A stretch of 64,000 nt of DNA, from assembly GCF_003605405.2 (NCBI RefSeq), contig NZ_QYTW02000001.1, forward strand, positions 380,367 through 444,366, in the 5' to 3' direction. The DNA is from Siminovitchia terrae (GTDB lineage Bacteria > Bacillota > Bacilli > Bacillales > Bacillaceae_C). The number at the start of each line of letters is the position of its first letter. Position 1 is the first letter of the stretch. Of the stretch, positions 36,751 to 45,147 are shown piece after piece. The translations under genes and the position numbers were made by a program. Under the pieces are notes generated by a model, which had not been told where the DNA came from, made no database searches, and worked only from the letters and a program-made list of their open reading frames with translations.

Positions 36751-36880
36751 AAATCTGTGACATCCGCCGGAGGCTTTGACTTTATTCAGCCGGGGTTTGA
36801 ACCCCTACTGAATGGAATACCAATATGCATTCATCTCACCACTTATAGAAGTGGGAGATTTCTACTGAATGAAGTTTAAC
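36742..36880 (+). repeat. 190-bp structured intergenic repeat, copy R7 (left part missing)
   Basis: Starts at TCTGAAAATCTGTGACATCC; both left-module hairpins are gone. Right module intact except GTTTAAC instead of GTTAAAC at the end. Confidence 0.88.
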
Positions 36881-37050
36881 AGGGCTGGTTGTTCTCAGTT
36901 GTGTAAGAAATAACTCGACATAACGTTTGAATTTCCGGCATCTATGCTTAAAGTTTTTGCATATAGCAAATAAAATCGGGCGATCTGTTTCAAGCTCATT
37001 TGGCAGTGTTTTAACTTCTTTTCCAGCTTGGAAATCCCCTTTCTTTACCC
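36881..37050. other. 170 bases downstream of marR, possibly decayed coding sequence
   Basis: A minus-strand frame (LETDRPILFAICKNFKHRCRKFKRYVELF) has a protein-like look, but no start and no stop before the repeat. Not enough to name a family. Confidence 0.2.
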
Positions 37051-37479
37051 CTACTCAACTATTTTGTTTAATATAGCAAGTACGTCTCTAAGCTCTTCTA
37101 ACTTCACTTTCGAATAATATTTTCTTACAAGCAACTCATCAATATGGTTAAGAAGCTGTAAATATTCTTGCCCCCGAGGACCAAGAGTAATATAAATCTC
37201 CCTGCGATTGGATGGGTTCACTTGACGATTGATCATTTTCTTTTCTTCCAATTTCGGGATAACCTGGCTGACCGCGCTTTTTGAAATGTTTAAATAAGCA
37301 GCAATGTCATTGGATGTCACCGGCTGATTTCGAATGATATAAACCATCATCATTTCCTGCTGCGGGGTTAGAGCAAAGCTTTCCAATTGCTGAGCTTCTT
37401 TTACTTCTTGAGCAACCAATATCTTGAACTGATCAAACGTCTCATAAATTTGTTCAATGACTTTTAAATACTCCTTCAT
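37051..37479 (-). CDS. MarR family transcriptional regulator
   Basis: 142 residues from ATG 37479 (GGAGTGAGTCG upstream). Winged helix core: TPQQEMMMVYIIRNQPVTSNDIAAYLNISKSAVSQVIPKLEEKKMINRQVNPSNRREIYITLGPRGQEYL. MarR repressors respond to phenolics, oxidants or metabolites. A perfect 13-bp palindrome in its upstream region suggests autoregulation. It has no obvious operon partner; a gene relic lies upstream. Confidence 0.87.
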   Translation of the reverse strand: MKEYLKVIEQIYETFDQFKILVAQEVKEAQQLESFALTPQQEMMMVYIIRNQPVTSNDIAAYLNISKSAVSQVIPKLEEKKMINRQVNPSNRREIYITLGPRGQEYLQLLNHIDELLVRKYYSKVKLEELRDVLAILNKIVE

Positions 37480-37522
37480 CGACTCACTCCATATTTTTTT
37501 CCGAACATTCCTTTTATAGTTT

Positions 37523-37535
37523 AGTTTATTAAACT
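37523..37535. promoter_or_regulatory. MarR-type palindromic operator
   Basis: AGTTTATTAAACT, perfect dyad, with a flanking partial copy TATAGTTTA; 44 nt before the marR start. Confidence 0.5.
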
Positions 37536-37545
37536 TATAAAGCAA

Positions 37546-37689
37546 TCATGCTATATTGTCAATAAGAACCTGATACTTTACTGGCACTGCTAAGAATGGT
37601 GCTTCGATATTATTTCCGTTTAATAGCTCCTTCGCAAACTTTCCTCCTTTTCCATCTTTTTTTAAGAAAGGTTCAACAAATCGGCTCAT
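37546..37689 (-). pseudogene. short frame, probable gene relic
   Basis: 47 codons from ATG 37689: MSRFVEPFLKKDGKGGKFAKE...EAPFLAVPVKYQVLIDNIA then TGA. Amphipathic and protein-like, but no ribosome site. The frame extends upstream by only about 10 codons. Could be the C-terminal end of a lost gene or a genuine small protein. Confidence 0.3.
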
Positions 37690-37745
37690 TTTATCAGTGT
37701 TTTCATCCGTATCAATGATACATTAATATTACGGAGTTGATCATA

Positions 37746-38852
37746 ATGGCTTTATCTACTAAAAATGATACAGCATTGCTTATGGAAGCAACCAAATTCA
37801 TTCACACTTGTTACAATGAGCTCAATTTGTCTAAAGAAGAGCAAATAAACCGCATTGAAGAGATACAAGAAGAAATTTCGAATACGGGTACATATACCCA
37901 TAAAGGCTTTGAATTGACACATGGGGCTAAGATGGCTTGGCGCAACAGCAATCGCTGTATTGGACGCTTACTTTGGCATACACTGGATGTTTTTGATGAG
38001 CGAAATACCGTGACTGCCGAAGCAGCCTTTGAGAAGTTGTTAAACCATATTCATTATGCAACAAATGAAGGCAAAATCCGCCCTGCCATTACTATTTTTG
38101 CACCACGAAAAGATGGAAAAGACCCGATTAGAATATGGAACCATCAACTAATCCGCTACGCCGGATATGAAAAAGAGGGTAAAGTAATCGGCGACTCAAC
38201 ATCCATTAAGCTCACAAAGATGTGTGAACAACTGGGATGGCGCAGTGATCAAACACCATATGATGTTCTTCCTCTCGTCATCCAAGAAAATGGTAAAGTG
38301 CCCAAACTGTTTGAAATCCCAAAAAATTTCGTTAAGGAAGTGGATATTACTCACCCAGATTTGGAGGGGTTCAACCATCTCGGTGTCAGATGGTATGCCG
38401 TTCCTATCATTTCTAACATGCGTTTAGAAATAGGCGGCATTGACTATCCAATGGCTCCATTTAACGGATGGTATATGGAGACTGAAATCGGAGCCAGAAA
38501 TCTGGCTGATCAGGATCGCTATAATTTATTGCCAGAAATCGCAAAGCTGATGGGTTTAGACACAAAATCCAATCTTTCGCTATGGGTCGATAAAGCATTG
38601 GTTGAATTAAATATTGCAGTGCTCCATTCTTACCATCAAGCTGGTATAACGCTCGTTGACCATCATACCGCAGCAAAACAATTTAAAAGCTTTGAAAAAA
38701 ACGAATTGGAGAATGGCAGAGCTGTCACAGGTGATTGGACTTGGCTCATTCCTCCACTATCACCTGCCACAACTCATATTTTCCATCAGTCATATAATCA
38801 TGACATCATCAGTCCGAATTACTTTTATCAGGACGATCCTGAGGAAAATTGA
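37746..38852 (+). CDS. nos: nitric oxide synthase oxygenase
   Basis: 368 residues from ATG 37746 (GGAG upstream; three in-frame codons earlier is a TTG). Bacterial NOS, oxygenase domain only. Heme-thiolate Cys71 in WRNSNRCIGRLLW; substrate and structural motifs GGIDYPMAPFNGWYMETEIGARNLAD (Glu binds L-arginine) and DHHTAAKQF; C-terminal GDWTWLIPPLSPATTHIFH with the pterin-site Trp. It oxidises L-arginine to citrulline and NO using a generic cellular reductase and tetrahydrofolate/tetrahydrobiopterin. In Bacillus NO protects from oxidative stress and antibiotics. Confidence 0.96.
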   Translation: MALSTKNDTALLMEATKFIHTCYNELNLSKEEQINRIEEIQEEISNTGTYTHKGFELTHGAKMAWRNSNRCIGRLLWHTLDVFDERNTVTAEAAFEKLLNHIHYATNEGKIRPAITIFAPRKDGKDPIRIWNHQLIRYAGYEKEGKVIGDSTSIKLTKMCEQLGWRSDQTPYDVLPLVIQENGKVPKLFEIPKNFVKEVDITHPDLEGFNHLGVRWYAVPIISNMRLEIGGIDYPMAPFNGWYMETEIGARNLADQDRYNLLPEIAKLMGLDTKSNLSLWVDKALVELNIAVLHSYHQAGITLVDHHTAAKQFKSFEKNELENGRAVTGDWTWLIPPLSPATTHIFHQSYNHDIISPNYFYQDDPEEN

Positions 38853-38896
38853 TGCGTCAATGATTTCCAAAGGACACTGTGGGGGTATGCCAATAA

Positions 38897-39412
38897 ATGC
38901 AAAAGAAGAGCGTTTTGAACAGGTATTTGTATATGACTGTCGGGATGCTTTTGTATTTAATCATTCATGAGGGATTTCATCTGCTTCAGGCTTATTACCT
39001 TGGAATATTTGAGGGCATACGGTTCATTGGCATTCTTGGCGTTGAAATACAAATAACCGAGCCCTTAACAATCGGCGGACTCACTTTGGCATCTTTTTCA
39101 GGGTTAAGCAGTCTAGCAACAATGATCATAGGATATCTACTCTATCTACATATGCCGAAGATATTAGGTTTAGAAAATAGAACAATCAAATCAATGCTAT
39201 ATTTTGTTACATTTATTTTTATGCTGGTCGATCCAGTATATATATCGCTGCTTTCTTTAGGTTTTGGCGGTGATATTAATGGCATCTCTCAAGGATTAGG
39301 CATTTCCCATATGGTGATTCGGATTTTTTACGGTGTGATTTTTGTTATCAATCTGGTCATCATCGTTAAAAAAGTCTATCCAGCATACGTGAATGATTTT
39401 AACAAACAATAG
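38897..39412 (+). CDS. integral membrane protein with HExxH motif
   Basis: 171 residues from ATG 38897; ATG 38933 (AACAGG upstream) is an alternative start. Four to five membrane segments. The first contains HEGFH (LLYLIIHEGFHLLQAYYLGIFEG), the zinc-binding HExxH pattern of site-2/M50-like membrane proteases. The typical second motif with a metal-binding Asp is not obvious (FMLVDPVYISLL is a candidate). It starts 44 nt after nos. Function unknown; protease activity is only inferred. Confidence 0.65.
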   Translation: MQKKSVLNRYLYMTVGMLLYLIIHEGFHLLQAYYLGIFEGIRFIGILGVEIQITEPLTIGGLTLASFSGLSSLATMIIGYLLYLHMPKILGLENRTIKSMLYFVTFIFMLVDPVYISLLSLGFGGDINGISQGLGISHMVIRIFYGVIFVINLVIIVKKVYPAYVNDFNKQ

Positions 39413-39456
39413 GCCCATTGCCGAAGGATACAAACTTTCTCCGGAATGGGCTTATA
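39413..39456 (+). terminator. hairpin after the HExxH gene
   Basis: GCCCATT-CCGaagg...ccttt-CCGGAATGGGC-type stem, then TTATAA. Weak T run. Confidence 0.5.
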
Positions 39457-39551
39457 AATATTCACTACTATTTACTCTCTAACTTTCTTCCTTGTGAGTA
39501 AAGAAAGTATAACTTGTTATGGAAAATTTGATTAAAAGGAAGCTTTTTCTA

Positions 39552-39600
39552 TGTCCAGATAAAGCGCCTAGCCCCTCGAGGTCACAAGGCGCTTTCGCTT
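39552..39600. repeat. short copy of the second dispersed repeat, overlapping the yrhD end
   Basis: AAAGCGCCTAGCCCCTCGAG, then GTCACAAGGCGCTTTCGCTTTTC, the ...GCGCCTAGCCCCTCG... type found in many Bacillus intergenic regions. AAAGCGCC/GGCGCTTT form a stem and A/T runs flank it. Its bases encode the last residues and stop of yrhD. Confidence 0.6.
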
Positions 39601-40082
39601 TTCTTAGAATCTCCCAATTCTTTCCCCATTCCCTTTAAAAAATTCAGCCCAAACTTTACAGCTCTATTGATATCAGGATCATTTAGTGCCTTCATCAACT
39701 GAAAGACGCCTACCTTTTGATCTTCGTTGTCCGCCTCAGCTTCACGCAGACCAGACTTTATACCGTCAGCTAGCTTGGCAGTTACTTCAGGGTCAATCGC
39801 AGAAATAGCATTAGATGTATTGATCACATGATTGATCAAATTGGTAAAAGGTTCACGGGACACCTGGGCAAGAGCAATTTTGGCGATGTCCTCCTTGGCT
39901 TTTACCATTGCCTGCAGAGCATCCAAGACACCTATATCTTCCAAATCGCCGGTAATTTCGAGAATCTTATTTAGCGCCTGTTCCTGGTCGGCAATCAATG
40001 ACTGGAGCTCCGCCAATCTTTCCTGGCGGATTTCTTCTTCAGTCAATTTCTTTTTCTTGATCGTCGTAACTGGAATCGCCAT
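39582..40082 (-). CDS. yrhD: DUF1641 protein, formate dehydrogenase partner (YrhD)
   Basis: 166 residues, mostly helical, with DUF1641 pattern (IGVLDALQAMVKAKEDIAKIALAQ, VFQLMKALNDPDINRAVKFGLNFLKGMGKEL). In Bacilli this family sits directly after the cytoplasmic formate dehydrogenase gene; here the gap is 5 nt. It may act in assembly or electron transfer; no activity is proven. The C-terminal SESAL and stop derive from a repeat sequence. Confidence 0.87.
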   Translation of the reverse strand: MAIPVTTIKKKKLTEEEIRQERLAELQSLIADQEQALNKILEITGDLEDIGVLDALQAMVKAKEDIAKIALAQVSREPFTNLINHVINTSNAISAIDPEVTAKLADGIKSGLREAEADNEDQKVGVFQLMKALNDPDINRAVKFGLNFLKGMGKELGDSKKSESAL

Positions 40083-40087
40083 TGATC

Positions 40088-43024
40088 TTACCTCACCTTC
40101 TCAACTTCATCTGTTAAATGTACATACCCTTCACGCTTCCACTTTCGATGCACTTCTACACCATTTTGCGGATGACGTTTTTTATTGCGGTGATTCGTAC
40201 TAGGCATCGGATTTTTTCCTTCTTTCTGGATCACTTCCATCCGAACCATCGTCTGTTTGTACGCTGGTGTATTTGTACGCTGGTCGGTCGCAGGTCCGGT
40301 CAAGAAATTAATGGCCGATTCTTTATCAACCGAGTTCATCGGTAAAAACAGCTCTTTGCCTTTGACGCGGCCTGTCACGAGCGCCGGTAGCCTCAATGCA
40401 CCATATGGAGAAACAAGCCGAACTAAAGAACCGCTCTGCACGCCTCTCTCCTCAGCAAGCTCAGGCGACACTTCTACAAAAATTTCCGGTACCTTTGACT
40501 GGATTCCATCTGATTTATTCGTTAAATTTCCTTCATGAAAATGTTCGAGCATTCGCCCGTTATTAATATGCAGATCATATTCTTCAGAGAACTGTACAGG
40601 CTCCACCCAATCGGATAGGGCAAAACGCGCTTTTTTATCGGGGAAATTAAAGCCATCCACATACAAAAGCGGCGTGCTCTCCCCTTCCAAGCTCCCCCAT
40701 AAAAAGCTGTCCCAGCCTTCAATGACACTGTAATCAGCCTGAGCAAATAATGGCGATAAGCTGGCCATCTCTGCAAAAATATCACTTGGGTGGCTGTAAT
40801 TCCAATCGGCTCCAAGCCGGTTGGCTATCTCTTGAACAATTCGCCAGTCCGCTTTCGCCTGTCCCAGCTCTGGCAGCGCCTGATACAATCGCTGTACCCG
40901 TCTTTCCGTATTTGTAAAAGTTCCGTCCTTTTCCAATGAAGGAACCGCTGGCAAAATCACATCAGCATACTGCGCAGTCCTTGAAAAGAAAATATCCTGA
41001 ACGACAAGAAAATCTAGTTTGGATAGCATATCACTCACATGGTTCGCATTCGAATCAACAAGCGCCATATCCTCTCCGACCACATACATCGCCTTCATTT
41101 TACCCTCATCGATGGACTGGAGCATTTGGATATTATCAAGTCCGGGATTGCCTTCGATCTCCACCCCGTATGCTTTTTCAAATTTCTTACGGGCCACATC
41201 ATCCGTCACATGCTGATAGCCTGGAAGCCATCCCGGAAGAGTTCCCATGTCGCAAGCGCCTTGGACATTGTTGTGTCCCCTGAGTGGATAAGCACCCGCT
41301 CCTGGACGGCGATAGTTTCCTGTTGCAAGCAATAAATTCGATATGGCTGCTGAAGTGTCAGAGCCCCCTGTATTTTGAGTGACTCCCATTCCCCAGAGCA
41401 CACAAGTACCGTCGGCATCACGGACCATCTCAGCCACGCGAATTAGCATTTCTTTTGACACACCCGTGATTTTCTCAGCGTAGTCCAGCGTATATTTTTC
41501 AAGAATTTCTTTGAACTCTCCAAAGTGGTGCACGTTTTCATCGATAAAAGCTTGATCATGCCAGCCTTGGTCAATGATATATTTCGTAACCGCCATCAGC
41601 CACACTTGGTCAGTTCCTTGTTTTGGACTGATAAAGATATCGGAGCGCTCAGCCATTTCATTTTTTCGCAAGTCGGCAACAATCAACTTCTGTCCATGGA
41701 GCTTATGTGCTCGTTTCACCCTTGTTGCAAGAACCGGGTGCCCCTCCGCAGGATTTGCCCCTACAATGATCACCAGCCCGGCTTTCGCGATGTCCTTAAT
41801 TGTACCTGCATCACCGCCCATACCCACTGTTCGGAACAAGCCGTCTGTTGCAGGCGATTGACAATAGCGCGAACAGTTATCAACATTGTTCGTTCCAAAC
41901 ACTTGGCGAGCCAATTTTTGAATCAAATAGTTTTCCTCGTTTGTAATCTTAGAAGAAGAAATAAATCCCACTCCATTTTTTCCGTGCTTTTCCCTTATGG
42001 TGCCGAGATTCTTTGCAACAAGGTCAAGCGCCTCTTCCCATGTCGCTTCAACAAAAGCATCATCCTTACGAATCAGTGGAGTTGTGATCCGTTCTTCACT
42101 GTTTACAAAATCCCAGCCGAATTTTCCTTTGACACAGGTAGAAATAGCATTCACTGGAGCTTCGGAGACAGGTTGGATCTTTAGAATCTTACGGTCTTTC
42201 GTCCACACTTCATATGAGCAACCGACACCGCAAAATGTACAGACTGTCTTCGTCTTTTTCGTCTTAGTGTCACGCATGGCCGCTTCAACCTCTGACACAG
42301 CCAAGATACTGCCGTAATCGGGTTCTACCTCTTTTACCAGATCAATCATCGGAGTGAGTAAATCATTCTCTAATCCGGTCATGAATCCAGCTTCTCCAAG
42401 CATTGATTTTTCCATCAGTGCATTGCATGGACATACTGTAACACAATGCCCGCATCCCACACATGACGAGTCATTAATGCTTGATCCTCCATCCCAAAGA
42501 ACCATAGGGCGCTCTCTTTCCCAGTCGATTGACAGCGTCTCATTCACCTGAAGGTTTTGACATACTTCAACACACTGGCCACAAGCAATACACTGGTTTG
42601 GATCATATCGGTAAAAAGGGTGTGAATAGTCAACTTGTTCGACCGGAACTTTTGGTTCATACGGATATTTCTGATGCTCGATTTGCATCAAATCAACAGT
42701 GTTATGGATCCTACAGTTCCCGTTATTGTTGTCACATACGGTGCAATAGAGAAGATGGTTTTGAAGAATCCGGTCCATTGCTTCCGTTTGCGCTGCTTTT
42801 GCACTTGGCGAGGATAGAGATACGTCCATCCCATGGACTGCCGGCGTCGCACAGGAACGCACAAGACGCCCATCAACCTCCACAATACACGTGTCACACG
42901 TTTGAATTGGGTCAACTTCTGGCAGATGGCAAATTTGCGGGTGGGGAATTTGATTTTCATTAATGATTTCAAGAATAGTCTTACCTTCCTGAAAATCATA
43001 ACTTGATCCGTTAATCTTAATCAT
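40088..43024 (-). CDS. yrhE: formate dehydrogenase, molybdopterin catalytic subunit (YrhE-type)
   Basis: 978 residues from ATG 43024 (GGAGG, 11 nt); the longer frame to 43099 would run through a hairpin. N-terminal [2Fe-2S] domain (HLPEVDPIQTCDTCIVEVDG), His/Cys [4Fe-4S] (HNTVDL, CTVCDNNNGNC), two ferredoxin [4Fe-4S] sets (CIACGQCVEVCQNLQVNE; CVGCGHCVTVCPCNALM), then a fourth CTFCGVGCSYEVW cluster and the molybdopterin domains. The metal ligand is Cys in DNCSRYCQSPATDG, not selenocysteine. C-terminal molydop-binding domain ARFALSDW...GRMLEHFHEGNLTNKS. Oxidises formate to CO2; NAD-linked partners are absent, so the acceptor is unknown. Confidence 0.92.
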   Translation of the reverse strand: MIKINGSSYDFQEGKTILEIINENQIPHPQICHLPEVDPIQTCDTCIVEVDGRLVRSCATPAVHGMDVSLSSPSAKAAQTEAMDRILQNHLLYCTVCDNNNGNCRIHNTVDLMQIEHQKYPYEPKVPVEQVDYSHPFYRYDPNQCIACGQCVEVCQNLQVNETLSIDWERERPMVLWDGGSSINDSSCVGCGHCVTVCPCNALMEKSMLGEAGFMTGLENDLLTPMIDLVKEVEPDYGSILAVSEVEAAMRDTKTKKTKTVCTFCGVGCSYEVWTKDRKILKIQPVSEAPVNAISTCVKGKFGWDFVNSEERITTPLIRKDDAFVEATWEEALDLVAKNLGTIREKHGKNGVGFISSSKITNEENYLIQKLARQVFGTNNVDNCSRYCQSPATDGLFRTVGMGGDAGTIKDIAKAGLVIIVGANPAEGHPVLATRVKRAHKLHGQKLIVADLRKNEMAERSDIFISPKQGTDQVWLMAVTKYIIDQGWHDQAFIDENVHHFGEFKEILEKYTLDYAEKITGVSKEMLIRVAEMVRDADGTCVLWGMGVTQNTGGSDTSAAISNLLLATGNYRRPGAGAYPLRGHNNVQGACDMGTLPGWLPGYQHVTDDVARKKFEKAYGVEIEGNPGLDNIQMLQSIDEGKMKAMYVVGEDMALVDSNANHVSDMLSKLDFLVVQDIFFSRTAQYADVILPAVPSLEKDGTFTNTERRVQRLYQALPELGQAKADWRIVQEIANRLGADWNYSHPSDIFAEMASLSPLFAQADYSVIEGWDSFLWGSLEGESTPLLYVDGFNFPDKKARFALSDWVEPVQFSEEYDLHINNGRMLEHFHEGNLTNKSDGIQSKVPEIFVEVSPELAEERGVQSGSLVRLVSPYGALRLPALVTGRVKGKELFLPMNSVDKESAINFLTGPATDQRTNTPAYKQTMVRMEVIQKEGKNPMPSTNHRNKKRHPQNGVEVHRKWKREGYVHLTDEVEKVR

Positions 43025-43058
43025 CCAATCGTACACCTCCACTTTAATAAATAAAAAA

Positions 43059-43105
43059 TCCACCATGAAAAACACCTGGCCTGCAGGCGCTTTTTTCATG
43101 GTGGA
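43059..43105 (-). promoter_or_regulatory. terminator-like hairpin in the formate dehydrogenase leader
   Basis: TCCACCATGAAAAA pairs with TTTTTCATGGTGGA (14 bp) around GCGCCTGCAGGCCAGGTG; on the minus strand it is followed by ATTTTTTATTT, then the yrhE ribosome site. That is a terminator shape upstream of its gene. A GCCCTGCAG sequence about 65 nt further upstream could pair with the loop CTGCAGGCC. Confidence 0.5.
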
Positions 43106-43247
43106 ATAGTTTTTTAACAGACCTTGCTAAACTACCAATCCAACTCTATGATAATTAATAAATAGTATGGCTGCAGGGCATGCAACAACACCATTTCTTT
43201 CTATATAGTATAGTTGTTTTTATGAGAGTAATCAATAAGAGGTGATG

Positions 43248-43595
43248 ATGGGAATGTCAAAAAAGATACACGAATTCAATAATATCATTAGAAAGCTGAG
43301 AAAAGATCTGTTTGGTAAAGGACCTGAACGGATCGAGACTACGTTCGTAGATCATATGGCCATTTCCACTCTCTATGGAAACTTAACACCTACTGAAAGG
43401 TTTATTGCTGACACCGACGACGGCAAGGAAATGATTCTAATCGCCAGAACGCGCATGATCCAAGATTTATATAAGGAATCCCCGCCGGAAGGCCTGGAAG
43501 AACTTGTCGGCGCCAAGCTTGTTCATTTATTTTCCGATTTAAAAGTGGATGAGGACATCGCTGTATCCGTGTTTGTTTTTGACCGAAAAATTTAA
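43248..43595 (+). CDS. DUF2294/MpsC family protein
   Basis: 115 residues; several in-frame ATGs (43245, 43248, 43254) follow AGAGGTG, 43248 chosen by spacing. DUF2294 (PF10057) pattern: RKDLFGKGPERIETTFVDHMAISTLYGNLTPTERFI, MIQDLYKES, VGAKLVHLFSDLKVDEDIAVSVFVFDRKI. The family is named after MpsC of the staphylococcal membrane potential-generating system; in Bacilli it is often near formate dehydrogenase. Divergent from yrhE across 220 nt, suggesting common control. Confidence 0.85.
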   Translation: MGMSKKIHEFNNIIRKLRKDLFGKGPERIETTFVDHMAISTLYGNLTPTERFIADTDDGKEMILIARTRMIQDLYKESPPEGLEELVGAKLVHLFSDLKVDEDIAVSVFVFDRKI

Positions 43596-43599
43596 CGTT

Positions 43600-44160
43600 T
43601 CAGAGATGGTTATAAGAAATGACAAAATGCAAAATCGTTAAGTCAGAAGAAGGGTTTGCGTACTTATGAAGACGATCTCCCTTAAAACGAATAGAATCGT
43701 ACGCTTCCAAGTGAAATGAATCACCATCCACTTCTACATTTAGTTGACCGGACATTACAGTAACAAATTCCATCACACCAGGCTGGTGCGCTTCCGACAC
43801 ATATTCACCATGGGGATCCAGGTATCCCCGATATAGTTCAAACCCGTGAGAACGAAACAAAGGTTCAGCGATAAACACTTCGTCTGAACTTTTTAATTTT
43901 AGCCCATCTGTTGTTCTGGCAACAGCGACATCCGATTCAATGGCCAAGAGTGAAGTGATCGGAATTTCTAAGCCGCTTGCAATTTTCCAGATAACAGACA
44001 ATGTAGGGTTGGCCTCCCCCTGCTCTATTTTGATCAACGTTAATTTGCTGACACCGACTTGTTTGGCCAAGACCTCTATACTCAATCCCTTGCTCAGCCG
44101 GAACTGCCTCAAGTTCGCTCCTATTTTCTTCCCTGCATCTCCAGGATAATCCTTACCCAT
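43600..44160 (-). CDS. XRE family regulator with C-terminal cupin domain
   Basis: 186 residues, GGAGGGG before ATG. N-terminal HTH (IGANLRQFRLSKGLSIEVLAKQVGVSKLTLIKIEQGEANPTLSVIWKIASGLEIPITSLL). C-terminal cupin (GEYVSEAHQPGVMEFVTVMSGQLNVEVDGDSFHLEAYDSIRFKGDRLHKYAN) with His/Glu metal-type positions. Such regulators usually control an adjacent transport or amino acid gene; here it is divergent from azlCD with repeat R8 between. Confidence 0.88.
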   Translation of the reverse strand: MGKDYPGDAGKKIGANLRQFRLSKGLSIEVLAKQVGVSKLTLIKIEQGEANPTLSVIWKIASGLEIPITSLLAIESDVAVARTTDGLKLKSSDEVFIAEPLFRSHGFELYRGYLDPHGEYVSEAHQPGVMEFVTVMSGQLNVEVDGDSFHLEAYDSIRFKGDRLHKYANPSSDLTILHFVISYNHL

Positions 44161-44246
44161 TTTTTCCCCTCCAACCTTCTTTTTTTATTATATATATATT
44201 ATAATATACCAAAAGTTAATTTTAATATGCAGAACAATGATTCTAA

Positions 44247-44438
44247 TCAAATGCGCCTTGGCGTATTTGCGCCCAGATTTTATCGAGCTCCGCTCGATAA
44301 ACTTCCTCTGAAAATCTGTGGCATCCGCCGGAGGCTTGCTTTATTCAGCCGGGGTTTGAACCCTCACTGAATGGAATACCAATAGGCATTCATCTCACCA
44401 CTTACAGAAGTGGGAGATTTCTGCTGAATAAAGTTAAA
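44247..44438 (+). repeat. 190-bp structured intergenic repeat, copy R8
   Basis: Full length, with GGAGGCTTGCTTTATTC in place of GGAGGCTTTAACTTTATTC. The right end GTTAAA is followed after 2 nt by the azlC ribosome site AGGAGG, so the repeat must be transcribed in the azlC leader or contain its promoter. Confidence 0.9.
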
Positions 44439-44454
44439 CAAGGAGGCCTGAAAT

Positions 44455-45147
44455 TTGAGTGAATTTAAGCATACAATCAAAACTGGTTTTATTGAGGCTC
44501 TTCCGTTAGCCATCGCCATTGCGGCGTATGGATTGTCTTATGGAGTACTCGCAAACCAAGTCAATTTTAGTATGGCAGCCACTGTGACCATGTCCGCTCT
44601 GGTTTTTTCAGGGTCAGTCCAATTGGTGACTGTTGCCATGCTGGCAGCAGGCGCAACAATGCCTAGTGTCCTCTTCACTTCCATCTTATTAAATTTACGA
44701 AACCTATTATACGGAGCAGCCCTTGCTGAAGGTCTTGCTCCTGCGAAAAAGAAGTGGAGATGGCTATTATCCTTCGGCGTCTCGGATGAACCTTTTGTCT
44801 TGGGAAGTACCAGATTTAAAAAGCATGGGCCAGACCCCCTCTACTTCGGGGTAATCTCCGCCACATTCTATTTGGCCTGGCTCCTTTCTTCCTATTTCGG
44901 AGCATTTATCGGTGACCAGATTGACCCTTTGAAGTTTGGCCTCGACTTGGCTTTCCCGGTCACTTTTACAGCCCTGCTCGTTCCTTCGTTAAAAGGGAAA
45001 CCGATCATCGCCACTGCTGTTACGGCTGCAGTCATTGTGATTTTACTGGAATATCTTTGGCCCGGCAATGATCTAAAGGTTGTCATCACAGGTATTTTAG
45101 CACCACTAGCAGGCTTATATGCAGCAAGGAGGACGCACCATGCTTAA
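44455..45147 (+). CDS. azlC: branched-chain amino acid exporter subunit AzlC
   Basis: 230 residues from TTG 44455, AAGGAGG 8 nt upstream. Membrane protein with AzlC signatures GFIEALPLAIAIAAYGLSYGVLANQ, ALVFSGSVQLVTVAMLAAGA and LLNLRNLLYGAALAEGL; ends GNDLKVVITGILAPLAGLYAA. AzlC and AzlD together export branched-chain amino acids and toxic analogues such as 4-azaleucine. Translationally coupled to azlD (8-nt overlap). Confidence 0.92.
   Translation: MSEFKHTIKTGFIEALPLAIAIAAYGLSYGVLANQVNFSMAATVTMSALVFSGSVQLVTVAMLAAGATMPSVLFTSILLNLRNLLYGAALAEGLAPAKKKWRWLLSFGVSDEPFVLGSTRFKKHGPDPLYFGVISATFYLAWLLSSYFGAFIGDQIDPLKFGLDLAFPVTFTALLVPSLKGKPIIATAVTAAVIVILLEYLWPGNDLKVVITGILAPLAGLYAARRTHHA

Noticed and set aside
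40088-43024. Selenocysteine formate dehydrogenase
   Set aside because: The ligand position is a normal TGC/TGT cysteine (SRYCQSP) and there is no in-frame TGA.
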